Positions 1 through 8,477 of a stretch of DNA of 64,000 nt are shown here, piece by piece. Both the position numbers and the translations under genes were made by a program. The stretch is taken from assembly GCF_003568665.1 (NCBI RefSeq), contig NZ_QXMH01000001.1, positions 2,294,001 to 2,358,000 on the forward strand, in the 5' to 3' direction. The stretch is from Chitinophaga alhagiae (GTDB taxonomy: Bacteria; Bacteroidota; Bacteroidia; Chitinophagales; Chitinophagaceae). Every line of letters starts with the position of its first letter. The stretch's first letter is position 1. The notes under the pieces are model-generated. The model saw only the letters and a program-made list of their open reading frames with translations. It was not told where the DNA came from and searched no databases.

Positions 1-162
1 GGCGTGCTCAATGAAGGGCCAGACCTGCAAGACCTCAAGGAAGGAGACCTGCAATATAAGGTAGACTTCAAGAACGTGTACGCTACCCTGCTGAAGAAAT
101 GGCTGGGGGCAGATGACCAGGCTATATTGAAGAAACAGTACGAGTACCTGAATTTTATATAA
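1..162 (+). CDS. DUF1501 family protein, C-terminal fragment
   Basis: The reading frame is open from the first base and stops at TAA 160-162, leaving 53 residues of a gene that begins outside the window. The fragment contains a 'VDFKNVYATLLKKWLGADD' stretch and ends in 'YLNFI'. This resembles the C-terminus of DUF1501 proteins, which are secreted sulfatase-fold proteins often exported with a Tat signal and commonly paired with DUF1800 genes in Bacteroidota. The biochemical role of the family is not established. A repeat/terminator element begins 4 bp after the stop codon. The assignment rests on this C-terminal motif only, because the N-terminal signal and catalytic region are not visible. 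Confidence 0.72.
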   Translation, partial: GVLNEGPDLQDLKEGDLQYKVDFKNVYATLLKKWLGADDQAILKKQYEYLNFI

Positions 163-166
163 ATCG

Positions 167-204
167 AAAGAGGCTGTCTCAAAAGTTCGAGACAGCCTCT
201 TTTT
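167..204 (+). terminator. Intrinsic terminator after the DUF1501 gene
   Basis: Perfect stem AAAGAGGCTGTCTC (167-180) pairs with 189-202 across an 8-nt loop and runs into a T-tract. It lies 4 bp after the stop codon and is the first hairpin of repeat element E1. Confidence 0.85.
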
Positions 205-281
205 ATCCGGGTACCTGACGGAGAAGATTTTCGTGCAGAAGATTCTCAGAGGGTTTATTTTGCTTTTGAGACAACCTCTTT
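167..281 (+). repeat. Intergenic three-arm repeat element, copy E1
   Basis: The 19-mer AAAGAGGCTGTCTCAAAAG (167-185) is followed at once by its inverted arm (189-204). It recurs inverted at 263-281 with 18 of 19 matches. Between them lies a core, CCTGACGGAGA, at 214-224. The same layout and an identical 11-bp core occur on the minus strand at 62541-62651 (E2). Both copies sit just downstream of a gene's stop codon. The element therefore looks like a dispersed 3'-end repeat or MITE-like sequence whose first hairpin can act as a terminator. Confidence 0.7.
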
Positions 282-381
282 CGTTCAACCCGTTTACTGG
301 CCCGGCCGGCAACATAAGCACGCTACGTGCCGATGCACCTGTGCTGAACTATGGCAGGCGCGGGGTTCGTATACTTAGTTC

Positions 382-1305
382 CTACTGCACTTTGGGCCGC
401 TGCAGCTCATAATCATAGATCAGCTTCGTGATCTTTGCTATCACCCCTTCCCTCGTGGCCTCATCTGCCCGGGAATTTGTTATAAACACCGTAATAGCCA
501 GTTTTTGCCCGCCGGGCATAAAAATGATGCCCGCATCGTTGGTGGCGCTGGTTACGCCATCGCGCGTGCCGCCGGTACCTGTTTTATGCGCCACTACCAC
601 GTCTGGCGGCAGCAGGCCTTTGATGCGCCGGGGGCCGGTAGAAGTTTCGATCATGATCTTCCAGAGAAAATCATTACTGGTTTTGGTGAGTACGGCGCCC
701 TTGTTGAGCACGTCCAGCAGTTGCACCATGGCCGAGGGGTACGCCCAGTTGGAGAACTGTACGTCCCACGCGGAGGCCATTTTGGCTTCGCTGGCGGCAA
801 TGTTGATATCGGTGATGCCCAGGCTGCGCACATAGTCATTAATGGCCGCTTCGCCGCCCGCCAGGTCTATCAGGATGTCACAGGCAATATTATCGCTTTG
901 GGATACCATCAAGGCCAGCAGTTCAGACAGCGGCTTGTCCATATTGCCTTTGGGGAATGAATCCCGCAGCGGGCTCCAGGTATCTGGCACCATCCATTTT
1001 TGGTGAATGTAAATGGGCTGGTGCAATTGCAGCTTGCCTTCGTCTACCTGGTGCAGGATGGCCATGGCAATGGGGAACTTGAACACGCTGTGCATGGGGT
1101 AACGAACGCTGTCCCGGTACTGGAGCAGGGGGCCGCCGTCCAGGTTGCGCGCCGCCACGCCTACCTCGCCGCCGGCCGCTTCGGCAATACCGGCAATTTG
1201 CCGGTAGAGGGAGTCTTCCGTATAACCACCGCCTGTAGCGCCCTGCTGGCAGGCCGTGGTGGCCATCATGCATACCACCACCGCAGATATCAATGTATAT
1301 TTCAT
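382..1305 (-). CDS. bla: Class A beta-lactamase (CfxA/PER/VEB-like lineage)
   Basis: This 307-aa serine beta-lactamase would hydrolyse beta-lactams in the periplasm. Class A motifs are visible in order: S73-V-F-K76 (nucleophile and base), S137-D-N139, an omega-loop E173 followed by K-M, and K241-T-G243. The 'SEAKMASAWDVQFSNW' omega-loop region resembles the subclass A2 enzymes of Bacteroidota (PER, VEB, CfxA, CME) rather than TEM/SHV. Where classical enzymes carry Asn170 this protein has Ala177, a position that also varies among A2 enzymes. The N-terminus is hydrophobic and ends in TTAC(19)QQ. It could be a weak lipobox or an ordinary signal peptide, so membrane anchoring is uncertain. It is transcribed divergently from the HtrA-type gene. 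The nearest complete neighbours give no mobile context, so it is probably an intrinsic chromosomal enzyme. Confidence 0.9.
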   Translation of the reverse strand: MKYTLISAVVVCMMATTACQQGATGGGYTEDSLYRQIAGIAEAAGGEVGVAARNLDGGPLLQYRDSVRYPMHSVFKFPIAMAILHQVDEGKLQLHQPIYIHQKWMVPDTWSPLRDSFPKGNMDKPLSELLALMVSQSDNIACDILIDLAGGEAAINDYVRSLGITDINIAASEAKMASAWDVQFSNWAYPSAMVQLLDVLNKGAVLTKTSNDFLWKIMIETSTGPRRIKGLLPPDVVVAHKTGTGGTRDGVTSATNDAGIIFMPGGQKLAITVFITNSRADEATREGVIAKITKLIYDYELQRPKVQ

Positions 1306-1397
1306 GCCCCAATTTACGGAAGGCCGGCCAACACAACGCTGTCAAATTGACAATTTTCAGGAGTGGCTTGTTTTGTGCAACAGGTACCTTACTAAAG

Positions 1398-1405
1398 AAG
1401 GAGGT
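1398..1405 (+). promoter_or_regulatory. Strong Shine-Dalgarno site fixing the HtrA start
   Basis: AAGGAGGT lies 3 bp before the ATG at 1409. Such a strong site is unusual in this window, where most genes lack one. It argues for 1409 over the upstream in-frame ATG at 1256, which would overlap the divergent beta-lactamase gene. Confidence 0.8.
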
Positions 1406-1408
1406 AAC

Positions 1409-2329
1409 ATGGATGCTTATTCAACCATCATCCATCAGGCGGTAGAGGCCGCCGGCAGGTCAGTTGTTAAAATAGAACGGCTGGATGTCCAGGGAAAGGT
1501 AACCGGTACCGGGTCTGGATTCTTTTTCTCTTCAGACGGTTATCTTTTCACCAACTCGCACGTAGTGCGCAACGGCAGCGCTTTTAACGTAATGCTGCAT
1601 GACGGCAGCGTGTACCCGGCCACGCTCACGGGCGAAGACCCGGATACGGACATCGCCATTTTAAAATCCACCGCGTATGACTTCCAGGTAGCCCAGCTGG
1701 GGCATGCAGATGCCTTGCAGATAGGCCAGCTGGTAATTGCCATCGGCAACCCGCTGGGTTTTCAGCATACGGTTACCGCCGGTGTGGTAAGCGCCCTTGG
1801 CCGCTCGCTGCGCAGCGAAACCGGCCGTACCATGGAAGGGCTGATACAGACAGACGCCGCCCTCAATCCCGGCAACTCCGGCGGCCCGCTGATCAACTTC
1901 AGGGGAGAAGTGGTGGGTGTAAATACGGCCATGATCCGCGGGGCGCAAGGCCTGTGTTTTGCCATCAGCATTGATACGGCCCGGCTGATTGCGGCGGAGC
2001 TGATGCAGACCGGCAAGGTAACCCGCGCGCACCTGGGCCTGCTGTTGCAGCAGGTGAACCTGGTGCCCAAGCTGCGCAGCGGCCTGGAGCTGAAAAACAA
2101 AACGGCCCTGTTCGTAACCGGCGTGGAGCCGGGCAGCCCGGCCAGCAAGGCCGGCATTGCGGACGGAGATATTGTGGTGTCTTTTAATGACGTACCCGTG
2201 GAGACTTCGGACGCGTTGTTCCGCCTGCTTGACAGGGAAAAGATTGGCCAGTTCCAGTTCATCCGGGTGATCAGGCAAAGCCGGCTGGTGGAGTTGAGGG
2301 TTACGCCGGTGGCGCGGAAGGCGGCTTGA
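1409..2329 (+). CDS. HtrA/Deg-type trypsin-like serine protease with one PDZ domain
   Basis: This predicted 306-aa protein has a chymotrypsin-fold protease domain followed by a PDZ domain (about residues 205-300). The catalytic triad is readable: His51 in TNSHVV, Asp81 in DPDTDIAIL and Ser157 in NPGNSGGPL. From this start there is no obvious signal peptide, so a cytoplasmic location is possible, whereas DegP/DegS homologues act in the periplasm. The start at 1409 is supported by a near-perfect ribosome binding site. It is shorter than DegP (about 450 aa) and has one PDZ instead of two, closer to DegS or HhoA-like proteins but without a visible membrane anchor. It ends in front of a strong bidirectional terminator. 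Family assignment is firm; substrate and compartment are unknown. Confidence 0.92.
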   Translation: MDAYSTIIHQAVEAAGRSVVKIERLDVQGKVTGTGSGFFFSSDGYLFTNSHVVRNGSAFNVMLHDGSVYPATLTGEDPDTDIAILKSTAYDFQVAQLGHADALQIGQLVIAIGNPLGFQHTVTAGVVSALGRSLRSETGRTMEGLIQTDAALNPGNSGGPLINFRGEVVGVNTAMIRGAQGLCFAISIDTARLIAAELMQTGKVTRAHLGLLLQQVNLVPKLRSGLELKNKTALFVTGVEPGSPASKAGIADGDIVVSFNDVPVETSDALFRLLDREKIGQFQFIRVIRQSRLVELRVTPVARKAA

Positions 2330-2351
2330 ACTTGGGAAACCGTGCAGCTTA

Positions 2352-2392
2352 AAACGGGAAAGGCGCCTTTTGGGGCGCCTTTCCCGTTTTTT
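2352..2392. terminator. Bidirectional terminator between convergent genes
   Basis: A stem of about 16 bp (left arm from 2352, GGCGCC at 2362-2367 pairing with 2374-2379) is flanked by an A-tract and a T-tract. It serves the HtrA-type gene and the convergent lipoprotein gene. Confidence 0.9.
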
Positions 2393-2402
2393 ATAGCAAC
2401 CT

Positions 2403-2912
2403 TTACGGAAACTTCTTGTAGATCATCTTGAAATACCCGTCGTTCACGGCCTTGATGGAGCCATCCGTCATATTGACGAGGTTGCCGGAAAACTCGCCGA
2501 TGGCCAGGGAATCATACACCTGGTGTATCACCACGGTAATGTTGCCGTAATTATCATCCGCCACCAGCCGGTCTCCCGTAGCTTTTTCTTCCAGGAACAT
2601 GGCCGTACCCCCCATCATGTTGGAGTATACCCCCGGTGTGATCTGCGGCTGCTCGCTGAACACGCGGATGTTGATCACATCCTGCCCGTAGCTGTAACCC
2701 GCCACCAGCAACTGAGAATAATCGTTGGCCGGGTCTGCGTCTGTAAGGTCTCCGGGCATGTAGTACGCGCTGTTGCGCTGCTCTGACAGCAGCACGCCAT
2801 TGTCCAGCTTGAAAGAGATGAATTTCCGTTTCGGTTCCACCGCATCGTCAGAGCAGGCGGTGAGCAGCATCAGGCCGCATAAAGCCCCCATCAGGGAGAA
2901 TTTTCCTGGCAT
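2403..2912 (-). CDS. Hypothetical lipoprotein
   Basis: This 169-aa protein begins with a hydrophobic segment and a good lipobox, LLTA-C20, so it should be lipidated and envelope-anchored. The mature part starts SDDAVEPKRKF and is rich in short beta-strand-like segments (for example DVINIRVF and GNITVVIHQV). A later 'GEFSGNLVNMTDGS' stretch is typical of small Bacteroidota lipoproteins with a beta-sandwich-like character. I do not recognise a named domain and infer no function. It lies 22 bp upstream of the OPT transporter stop codon region, on the same strand and downstream of that transporter, so the two could share a transcript. An in-frame Met at residue 8 is an alternative start. Confidence 0.7.
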   Translation of the reverse strand: MPGKFSLMGALCGLMLLTACSDDAVEPKRKFISFKLDNGVLLSEQRNSAYYMPGDLTDADPANDYSQLLVAGYSYGQDVINIRVFSEQPQITPGVYSNMMGGTAMFLEEKATGDRLVADDNYGNITVVIHQVYDSLAIGEFSGNLVNMTDGSIKAVNDGYFKMIYKKFP

Positions 2913-2934
2913 AGGAAATATGTTTTATATCCGT

Positions 2935-4992
2935 TTACAACTTGTCTATGGATGTTTGTTTTTGCCTGCCAATGCGGTACAGCGTATACCCCATGGCCGC
3001 AAAGAACAGTACGCCCAGCACCTGGTAGCCACCGTGGCCCAGTGCGGCTGCCAGCCCCGCTTCTGCATTTACTTTGGCAAGGCCGCCGGAAACGCGTTCA
3101 TTGACAGATAAAATGGCCACAATTACGCCCGCTACAGCGCCGCCTGCTACCAGGCCGGTGGCAAAAAGGTTGCCTTTGCCCAGCTCTTCCTCTTCAGCGG
3201 TCAGCTTTACGCCGGAGCGTTTTTGCTTCCATTCCACTATGCCGCGTATCAAACCTCCAATAAATATCGGCAGGGTGGTAGACAGCGGCAGGTAGGCGCC
3301 CACGGCGAAAGATAGTGATTTTACGCCACAGAGTTCAAGGGTAATGGCAATAAACACGCCTACCAGCACAAACTGCCAGTCCAGGTTGAAAGACAGGATG
3401 CCTTTAATGAGCGTGGCCATCAGCGTGGCCTGCGGGGCGGCGTACTTTTCAGTGCCAATGGCGTGTTTGATCCCCTGGGCCGTCATTTCCGCGGTAGGGG
3501 TGTCAAGGATGTGTACCGTCCACCCGATGACGAGGGAGGATACAATGGCGCCAATGAACAGGGCTATCTGCTGGTTGCGCGGCGTGGCGCCTACAATGTA
3601 CCCTGATTTCAGGTCTTGAGACGTGGCGCCCGCGTTGGCGGCGGCAATACAGATCATGCCGCCTACCACCAGGGCCATGGGCTCAAATACTTTGCCCGTC
3701 CACCCTACCGCAATAAAAATAAGGCAGGTGCCCATAATGGTGGCAATGGTCATCCCGGAAATGGGGTTGTTGCTGCTGCCTATCAGGCCTACAATACGGC
3801 TGCTCACGGTAACGAAGAAAGCCCCGAAGATCACCACCAGCAAACCTATCAGCAGCTTGTTCCAGATAGACTCGCCGGGGAGCTGGGGCAGCAGGGCCAT
3901 GAGCAGGATGAGCGCCACGCTGCCAATGATCACGAATTTGAATGAAATATCTTTTTCCGTTCTGGGCACTTCTCCTTCTCCGCCTTTCTCTTTGAGAGAG
4001 CCAAGGCTGTCTTTGAAAGAAGAGATAATGGTGGGAATGGTTTTCATGAGGGTGATGAAGCCGCCCGCCGCTACCGCGCCCGCGCCTATCTGTTTTACAT
4101 AGGCCTGGTAAATGGCGGCTGAATAGTCGCTGAACGTACGCGTTACAGGGTCCCAGGCGCCGCTGCCGCCTGCTGTATCTAGGTTGGCCAGCAGGCCCAG
4201 CTTCACCAGTTGCGCGGCTATGACCTCTCCCGGTATCAGCGATGCCAGCAGCGGGATCAGGCACAGCCATGCCAGCACCCCGCCGGCTACCAGCACCCCG
4301 GCTATCTTAGGGCCAATGATGTAGCCAACGCCCATATATTCCGGCGTGATCTCGCCGCTTATTTTGGCGGAAGGGAAGATCTTGTTGGCCTGTTTGGTCA
4401 TAAAAGCGGGTGTTTCGGCAATCACGTGAAACACCTTCTGCAGCATGGCATAGGCCAGCGCAAAGCCCAGCCCCAGGAAGGCCGTTTTGGCAAATTCCCC
4501 GCCTTTTTCCCCGGCTTTTAACACGGAGCCGCAGGCGGTACCTTCGGGGTAGGGCAGCGTATCATGCTCCTTTACGATCAGGGAGCGCCGCAGCGGTATC
4601 ATCATGAGGGTGCCCAGTATACCCCCGAAAATGGCCAGTATCAATATGGTGATGTAGTCAAAATAATTGTCGCCCCCGCTGTCTGCGGACAGGAAGAGAA
4701 AGCCCGGCAGGGTGAACACCACCCCGGCAGCAATAGACTCGCCGGCGGAGCCGGTGGTCTGGATGATATTGTTCTCGAGAATGGTGGTTTTGAAGAACTT
4801 GCGCCCCAGCGTAATGGCAATAACGGCAATGGGGATAGAGGCGGATACGGTGAGGCCCGCTTTCAGGGCCAGGTAAACGGTGGCCGCGCCAAAGATCACA
4901 CCGGCAATGCATCCCAGCAGGATGGACTTCAGCGTTAGCTCTTTCATTTTTATGTCAGGCGCAACAAAAGGTTTGAATTTGGTTTCTGCCAT
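2935..4992 (-). CDS. OPT family oligopeptide transporter
   Basis: This 685-aa inner-membrane protein is predicted to import oligopeptides by proton symport. Some OPT relatives move metal-siderophore complexes. The N-terminal 'MKELTLKSILLGCIAG' segment, the 'YLALKAGLTVSASIPIAV' helix and the 'NNIIQTTGSAGESIA' motif are hallmarks of the bacterial OPT family, followed by about a dozen further hydrophobic helices. The length matches bacterial members (640-690 aa). The next gene upstream on the same strand encodes a POT-family peptide transporter, but a strong terminator separates the two, so they are probably separate units with a shared theme of peptide uptake. Substrate cannot be read from sequence. 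Confidence 0.93.
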   Translation of the reverse strand: MAETKFKPFVAPDIKMKELTLKSILLGCIAGVIFGAATVYLALKAGLTVSASIPIAVIAITLGRKFFKTTILENNIIQTTGSAGESIAAGVVFTLPGFLFLSADSGGDNYFDYITILILAIFGGILGTLMMIPLRRSLIVKEHDTLPYPEGTACGSVLKAGEKGGEFAKTAFLGLGFALAYAMLQKVFHVIAETPAFMTKQANKIFPSAKISGEITPEYMGVGYIIGPKIAGVLVAGGVLAWLCLIPLLASLIPGEVIAAQLVKLGLLANLDTAGGSGAWDPVTRTFSDYSAAIYQAYVKQIGAGAVAAGGFITLMKTIPTIISSFKDSLGSLKEKGGEGEVPRTEKDISFKFVIIGSVALILLMALLPQLPGESIWNKLLIGLLVVIFGAFFVTVSSRIVGLIGSSNNPISGMTIATIMGTCLIFIAVGWTGKVFEPMALVVGGMICIAAANAGATSQDLKSGYIVGATPRNQQIALFIGAIVSSLVIGWTVHILDTPTAEMTAQGIKHAIGTEKYAAPQATLMATLIKGILSFNLDWQFVLVGVFIAITLELCGVKSLSFAVGAYLPLSTTLPIFIGGLIRGIVEWKQKRSGVKLTAEEEELGKGNLFATGLVAGGAVAGVIVAILSVNERVSGGLAKVNAEAGLAAALGHGGYQVLGVLFFAAMGYTLYRIGRQKQTSIDKL

Positions 4993-5096
4993 AAGAGGGA
5001 GGTTGTCAGCAATTTGTTGTTTTGGAATAACAGGTGCGGCGGGCGCCCGGCCCTTGGTACACTACCTAAATATAGTGTTTTTTAATGGTGCGTAAA

Positions 5097-5138
5097 TAAA
5101 TAAAGATGCGGGGTTGTGGCGCCCCGCATCTTTATTTA
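5097..5138. terminator. Terminator after the POT transporter gene
   Basis: A perfect 17-bp stem (5097-5113 with 5122-5138) with an 8-nt loop directly abuts the stop codon of the minus-strand POT gene. Its A/T-rich flanks make it functional in either direction. Confidence 0.92.
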
Positions 5139-6845
5139 CTATTGTGCGTTCATCATTTTCTGCAACTGCCTGGTGATCCCGAACAGGATGAGGGAGGCCA
5201 CGCCGGCCATGCCCACAAACAGCATGAAGAACTCAAAGAGGTTGCTCATTTGGTAACCGAGGAATACGGTGGTTTTGCCCGGTTCCGGGTAGAGGGCGCT
5301 CAGCTCTCCGGCCAGTTTGTTGGCAATGGAGTTGGCCAGGAACCATACGGCCATCAGCAGGGAGGCAAATTTGGCGGGTGCCAGCTTGTTGACCAGCGCC
5401 AGGCCTATGGGAGAAAGGCAAAGCTCGCCCCAGGTATGCAGGGCGTACATGCCTATCAAGTACATCATGGTCACCTTCACACCGGGCTGTACGTCTTTCA
5501 CGCCGAAGGCGATCACCAGGTAGCCGATGGCTAGCAGCAGCAGCCCCCAGGCCATTTTGGTGGGAGAGGCCGGCTCGCGTTTGCCGAGTTTCAACCACAG
5601 CCAGGCAAAGAAAGGCGCAAAGGTGACTACAAAAATGGAGTTGAGAGACTGAAAGGTGCTGGCCGGCAGTTCTTTCAGCGGAATGCCGCTTTCTCCGCCC
5701 GCATACAGGGAAATGTTGAGATAGAGCAGGTAGGCCGCTGCCGCTCCCAGCAAGGTGTAAATGATGACCCGCACGCCGGGAGGGTCTGTTTGCAGGTTGG
5801 CCTGCGCGCGCCTGAAGGCTTTATAGATCAGGTAGATAAGACCTGCGGACAACAACGAAATGAGCCACAGGGGGATGTTCCAGTTCAGTTCCCGGTTGGT
5901 TTGCTCGTCCGCAAAAAAGGTGAGGGAAGCGCCGGCCTGCTCAAAGGCCGTCCAGAAAAAGATCACGAAGAAAGATACGATGAACACTACCGCTACTTTT
6001 TTCTTTTCCGCCGTGGTGAGCTTTTTATCCGAGAATATCATAAAGGCGATGGCCACCACCGCCAGCAGCAGCAGCCAGGTCAGGAAAGGCACTACTTTGG
6101 CGTCAATATACAGCATGCCTATCATGGCGCAGGCCATGATGAACAGGCCGAGATATACCAGCACCGCCTTGCCCTGTTTGGCCTCTGCCGGCGGCATGCC
6201 CAGGGGGCTGCCGTCTGGCCGGCGGATGTAATGGTCTTTCAGCCAGCGGAAGGTGATCACGCTCAGCGTCATGGCTATGCCGGCGGCCAGGAAAGACCAT
6301 TTGAAATCTGCCGGGTTGCCGGTATCGCCTACGGCGCCGCAGATAGCGGGCCCCAGGGCGCCGCCCACGTTAATGCCCATGTAAAAAATGGTGTAGGCCG
6401 CATCTATCCGCCGGTCTCCTTCCGGGTACAGCTGCCCTACCATGGAAGAGATGTTGGGCTTGAAGAAGCCGTTGCCGGCAATCATAAAGCCCAGGCCGGA
6501 AAAGAAAAGGAAAGTAGAAAGGTCTTGCGAAGTATTGTACACCGAGGCGCAGCCGAACAGGATGAACTCCCCGATGGCCATCAGCAGGCCGCCGATGATG
6601 ATGGAGCGGCGGTTGCCCCAGAAACGGTCTGCCACAAAACCGCCGATCAGCGGCGTGAGGTAGGAAAGACCGGTATAGCTGCCGTACAGGCTGGATGCAA
6701 AGGCCTTGTCGAAAGCCAGCGCCTTGGTAAGGAATAAGACCAATATGGCCCGCATGCCATAATAGTTGAAGCGTTCCCACATTTCCGTGGCAAACAACAC
6801 GTACAAGCCCTTAGGATGGCCTGGCGAGGCTGACTTCGCATTCAT
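5139..6845 (-). CDS. POT/PTR2 family proton-dependent di/tripeptide transporter
   Basis: This 568-aa membrane protein is predicted to take up di- and tripeptides with protons. The family signature is near the N-terminus: 'FATEMWERFNYYGMRAILVLFL', containing the ExxERFxYYG motif needed for proton coupling and peptide binding. A second POT signature, 'FYMGINVGGALGP', is also present. About 14 hydrophobic helices are visible, as expected for the family. It is transcribed on its own and ends at a strong stem-loop. Together with the OPT gene it suggests a peptide-scavenging lifestyle. Confidence 0.95.
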   Translation of the reverse strand: MNAKSASPGHPKGLYVLFATEMWERFNYYGMRAILVLFLTKALAFDKAFASSLYGSYTGLSYLTPLIGGFVADRFWGNRRSIIIGGLLMAIGEFILFGCASVYNTSQDLSTFLFFSGLGFMIAGNGFFKPNISSMVGQLYPEGDRRIDAAYTIFYMGINVGGALGPAICGAVGDTGNPADFKWSFLAAGIAMTLSVITFRWLKDHYIRRPDGSPLGMPPAEAKQGKAVLVYLGLFIMACAMIGMLYIDAKVVPFLTWLLLLAVVAIAFMIFSDKKLTTAEKKKVAVVFIVSFFVIFFWTAFEQAGASLTFFADEQTNRELNWNIPLWLISLLSAGLIYLIYKAFRRAQANLQTDPPGVRVIIYTLLGAAAAYLLYLNISLYAGGESGIPLKELPASTFQSLNSIFVVTFAPFFAWLWLKLGKREPASPTKMAWGLLLLAIGYLVIAFGVKDVQPGVKVTMMYLIGMYALHTWGELCLSPIGLALVNKLAPAKFASLLMAVWFLANSIANKLAGELSALYPEPGKTTVFLGYQMSNLFEFFMLFVGMAGVASLILFGITRQLQKMMNAQ

Positions 6846-7043
6846 AAATGGTTAGTTTAGATTAGCTGTTTTTCTCACAATAAGCAGTGCTCAACAAAAA
6901 ATTAGGGCGGAAAGATAAAGAAAATCAGCATCCCGCATCAAAAAACTGGCTTTTTTGGCCTTTCTTTGCAAAAATTTTCCGGGCGTGCCACTTACCCGTA
7001 GTATGTACCGGATTCCCCTCATAATATTACGTCTCAATCCATT

Positions 7044-8324
7044 ATGAACATTTTACTCTTAGGTAGCGGCGGCCGGGAACATGCCCTGGCGTGGAAATTG
7101 TCACAGAGCGCGGCATGTTCAAAATTATTCATTGCCCCCGGCAATGCCGGTACGGCGGCGCACGGCGCCAACGTGAACATCGGTGTGAGTGATTTTGAAC
7201 AGATCAGGGCTTTCTGCATAGAGAACAAGATAGACCTGCTGGTGCCGGGTTCCGAAGAGCCGCTGGTAAAGGGTGTGTATGATTTTTTCAAGGCAGACGC
7301 CGCCCTGCGCCACATACCGGTAATGGGCCCCTCTCAGGCCGGCGCCCAGCTGGAAGGCAGCAAGGCCTTTGCCAAGCAGTTCATGCAGCGGCACAACATT
7401 CCCACGGCGGCTTACCGGGAGTTCAGCGAAGAGAATTTTGAAGAAGGCGTAGCCTACCTGCGGCAACACAGCCTGCCCATTGTGCTCAAGGCAGACGGGC
7501 TGGCCGCCGGCAAGGGCGTGGTGATCACCAGCTCCCATGAGGAGGCGGTGGCCGAGTTTGAAGAAATGATCAAGGCCGCCAAGTTCGGGGACGCCAGCAA
7601 AAAGGTAGTGGTAGAACAGTTCCTCACCGGCATAGAGCTGTCCGTATTTGTGCTGACAGATGGCCAGCATTACCAGGTGCTGCCCACCGCCAAAGATTAC
7701 AAACGAATTGGTGAAGGGGATACCGGCCTGAATACCGGCGGCATGGGCGCCATTTCTCCCGTGCCTTTTGCTACAGACGCTTTCATGCAACTGGTGGAAG
7801 ACCGCATCATACGCCCTACGGTAGAAGGTTTGGCTAAAGAGCAGATCATCTACCATGGCTTCATCTTCTTTGGCCTCATCAAGGTGGAAGGGGAGCCTTT
7901 TGTAATTGAGTACAACTGCCGCATGGGAGACCCCGAAACGGAGGTAGTGGTTCCCCGCCTGCAAAACGACCTGGTGGAGCTGTTTGAGGCGGTGCAAAGG
8001 CAGGCGCTGAATACGGTAGCGGTGTTTGAAGACCCCCGCGCCGCGGCCACCGTGATGCTGGTGAGCCAGGGCTACCCCGAGGCGTATGAAAAAGGGAAGG
8101 AGATCACGGCCATACCCGCTCCCGCGCGTGACCAGCTGGTGTTTCACGCGGGTACCAAAGCGGAGGGCGGCAAAGTGCTGACCAACGGGGGCCGGGTGCT
8201 GACGGTAACATCTTTGGCAAGCGATTTGCAGCTGGCTCTCGCTCATTCCAAACAAACGGCGGAGCAGATACAATTCGAGGGCAAGTATTACCGTAGAGAT
8301 ATTGGATATGAATTTGTTAGCTGA
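7044..8324 (+). CDS. purD: Phosphoribosylamine-glycine ligase
   Basis: GARS catalyses the ATP-dependent joining of 5-phosphoribosylamine and glycine, the second step of purine synthesis. The 426-aa protein starts with the typical 'MNILLLGSGGREHALAWKL' N-domain. It continues with the ATP-grasp region, including 'LPIVLKADGLAAGKGVV', 'GMGAISP' and 'EYNCRMGDPETEVV', and ends with the C-domain. Length matches bacterial PurD. It stands alone here, 150 bp upstream of mreB; no other pur gene is in the window. Confidence 0.97.
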   Translation: MNILLLGSGGREHALAWKLSQSAACSKLFIAPGNAGTAAHGANVNIGVSDFEQIRAFCIENKIDLLVPGSEEPLVKGVYDFFKADAALRHIPVMGPSQAGAQLEGSKAFAKQFMQRHNIPTAAYREFSEENFEEGVAYLRQHSLPIVLKADGLAAGKGVVITSSHEEAVAEFEEMIKAAKFGDASKKVVVEQFLTGIELSVFVLTDGQHYQVLPTAKDYKRIGEGDTGLNTGGMGAISPVPFATDAFMQLVEDRIIRPTVEGLAKEQIIYHGFIFFGLIKVEGEPFVIEYNCRMGDPETEVVVPRLQNDLVELFEAVQRQALNTVAVFEDPRAAATVMLVSQGYPEAYEKGKEITAIPAPARDQLVFHAGTKAEGGKVLTNGGRVLTVTSLASDLQLALAHSKQTAEQIQFEGKYYRRDIGYEFVS

Positions 8325-8477
8325 CAACTTCGTACAGGGTTCACGGATAGAGAAAATATGCAAAATGTAACTGTCTGCACTTTATTCCGGAATCCGCTTG
8401 AATAATCCAATAATTGCATCGTATATTCGTTAGAATTATTCATTTTTGCATTCAAATATTTTTGACCGTATCAAACA

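Noticed and set aside
163..381. Complete insertion sequence after the DUF1501 gene
   Set aside because: The inverted ends of E1 look IS-like, but the element is only 115 bp and encodes no transposase.
5790..6737. 315-aa plus-strand ORF over the POT transporter
   Set aside because: Shadow ORF with no domain; the minus frame is a clear POT protein.
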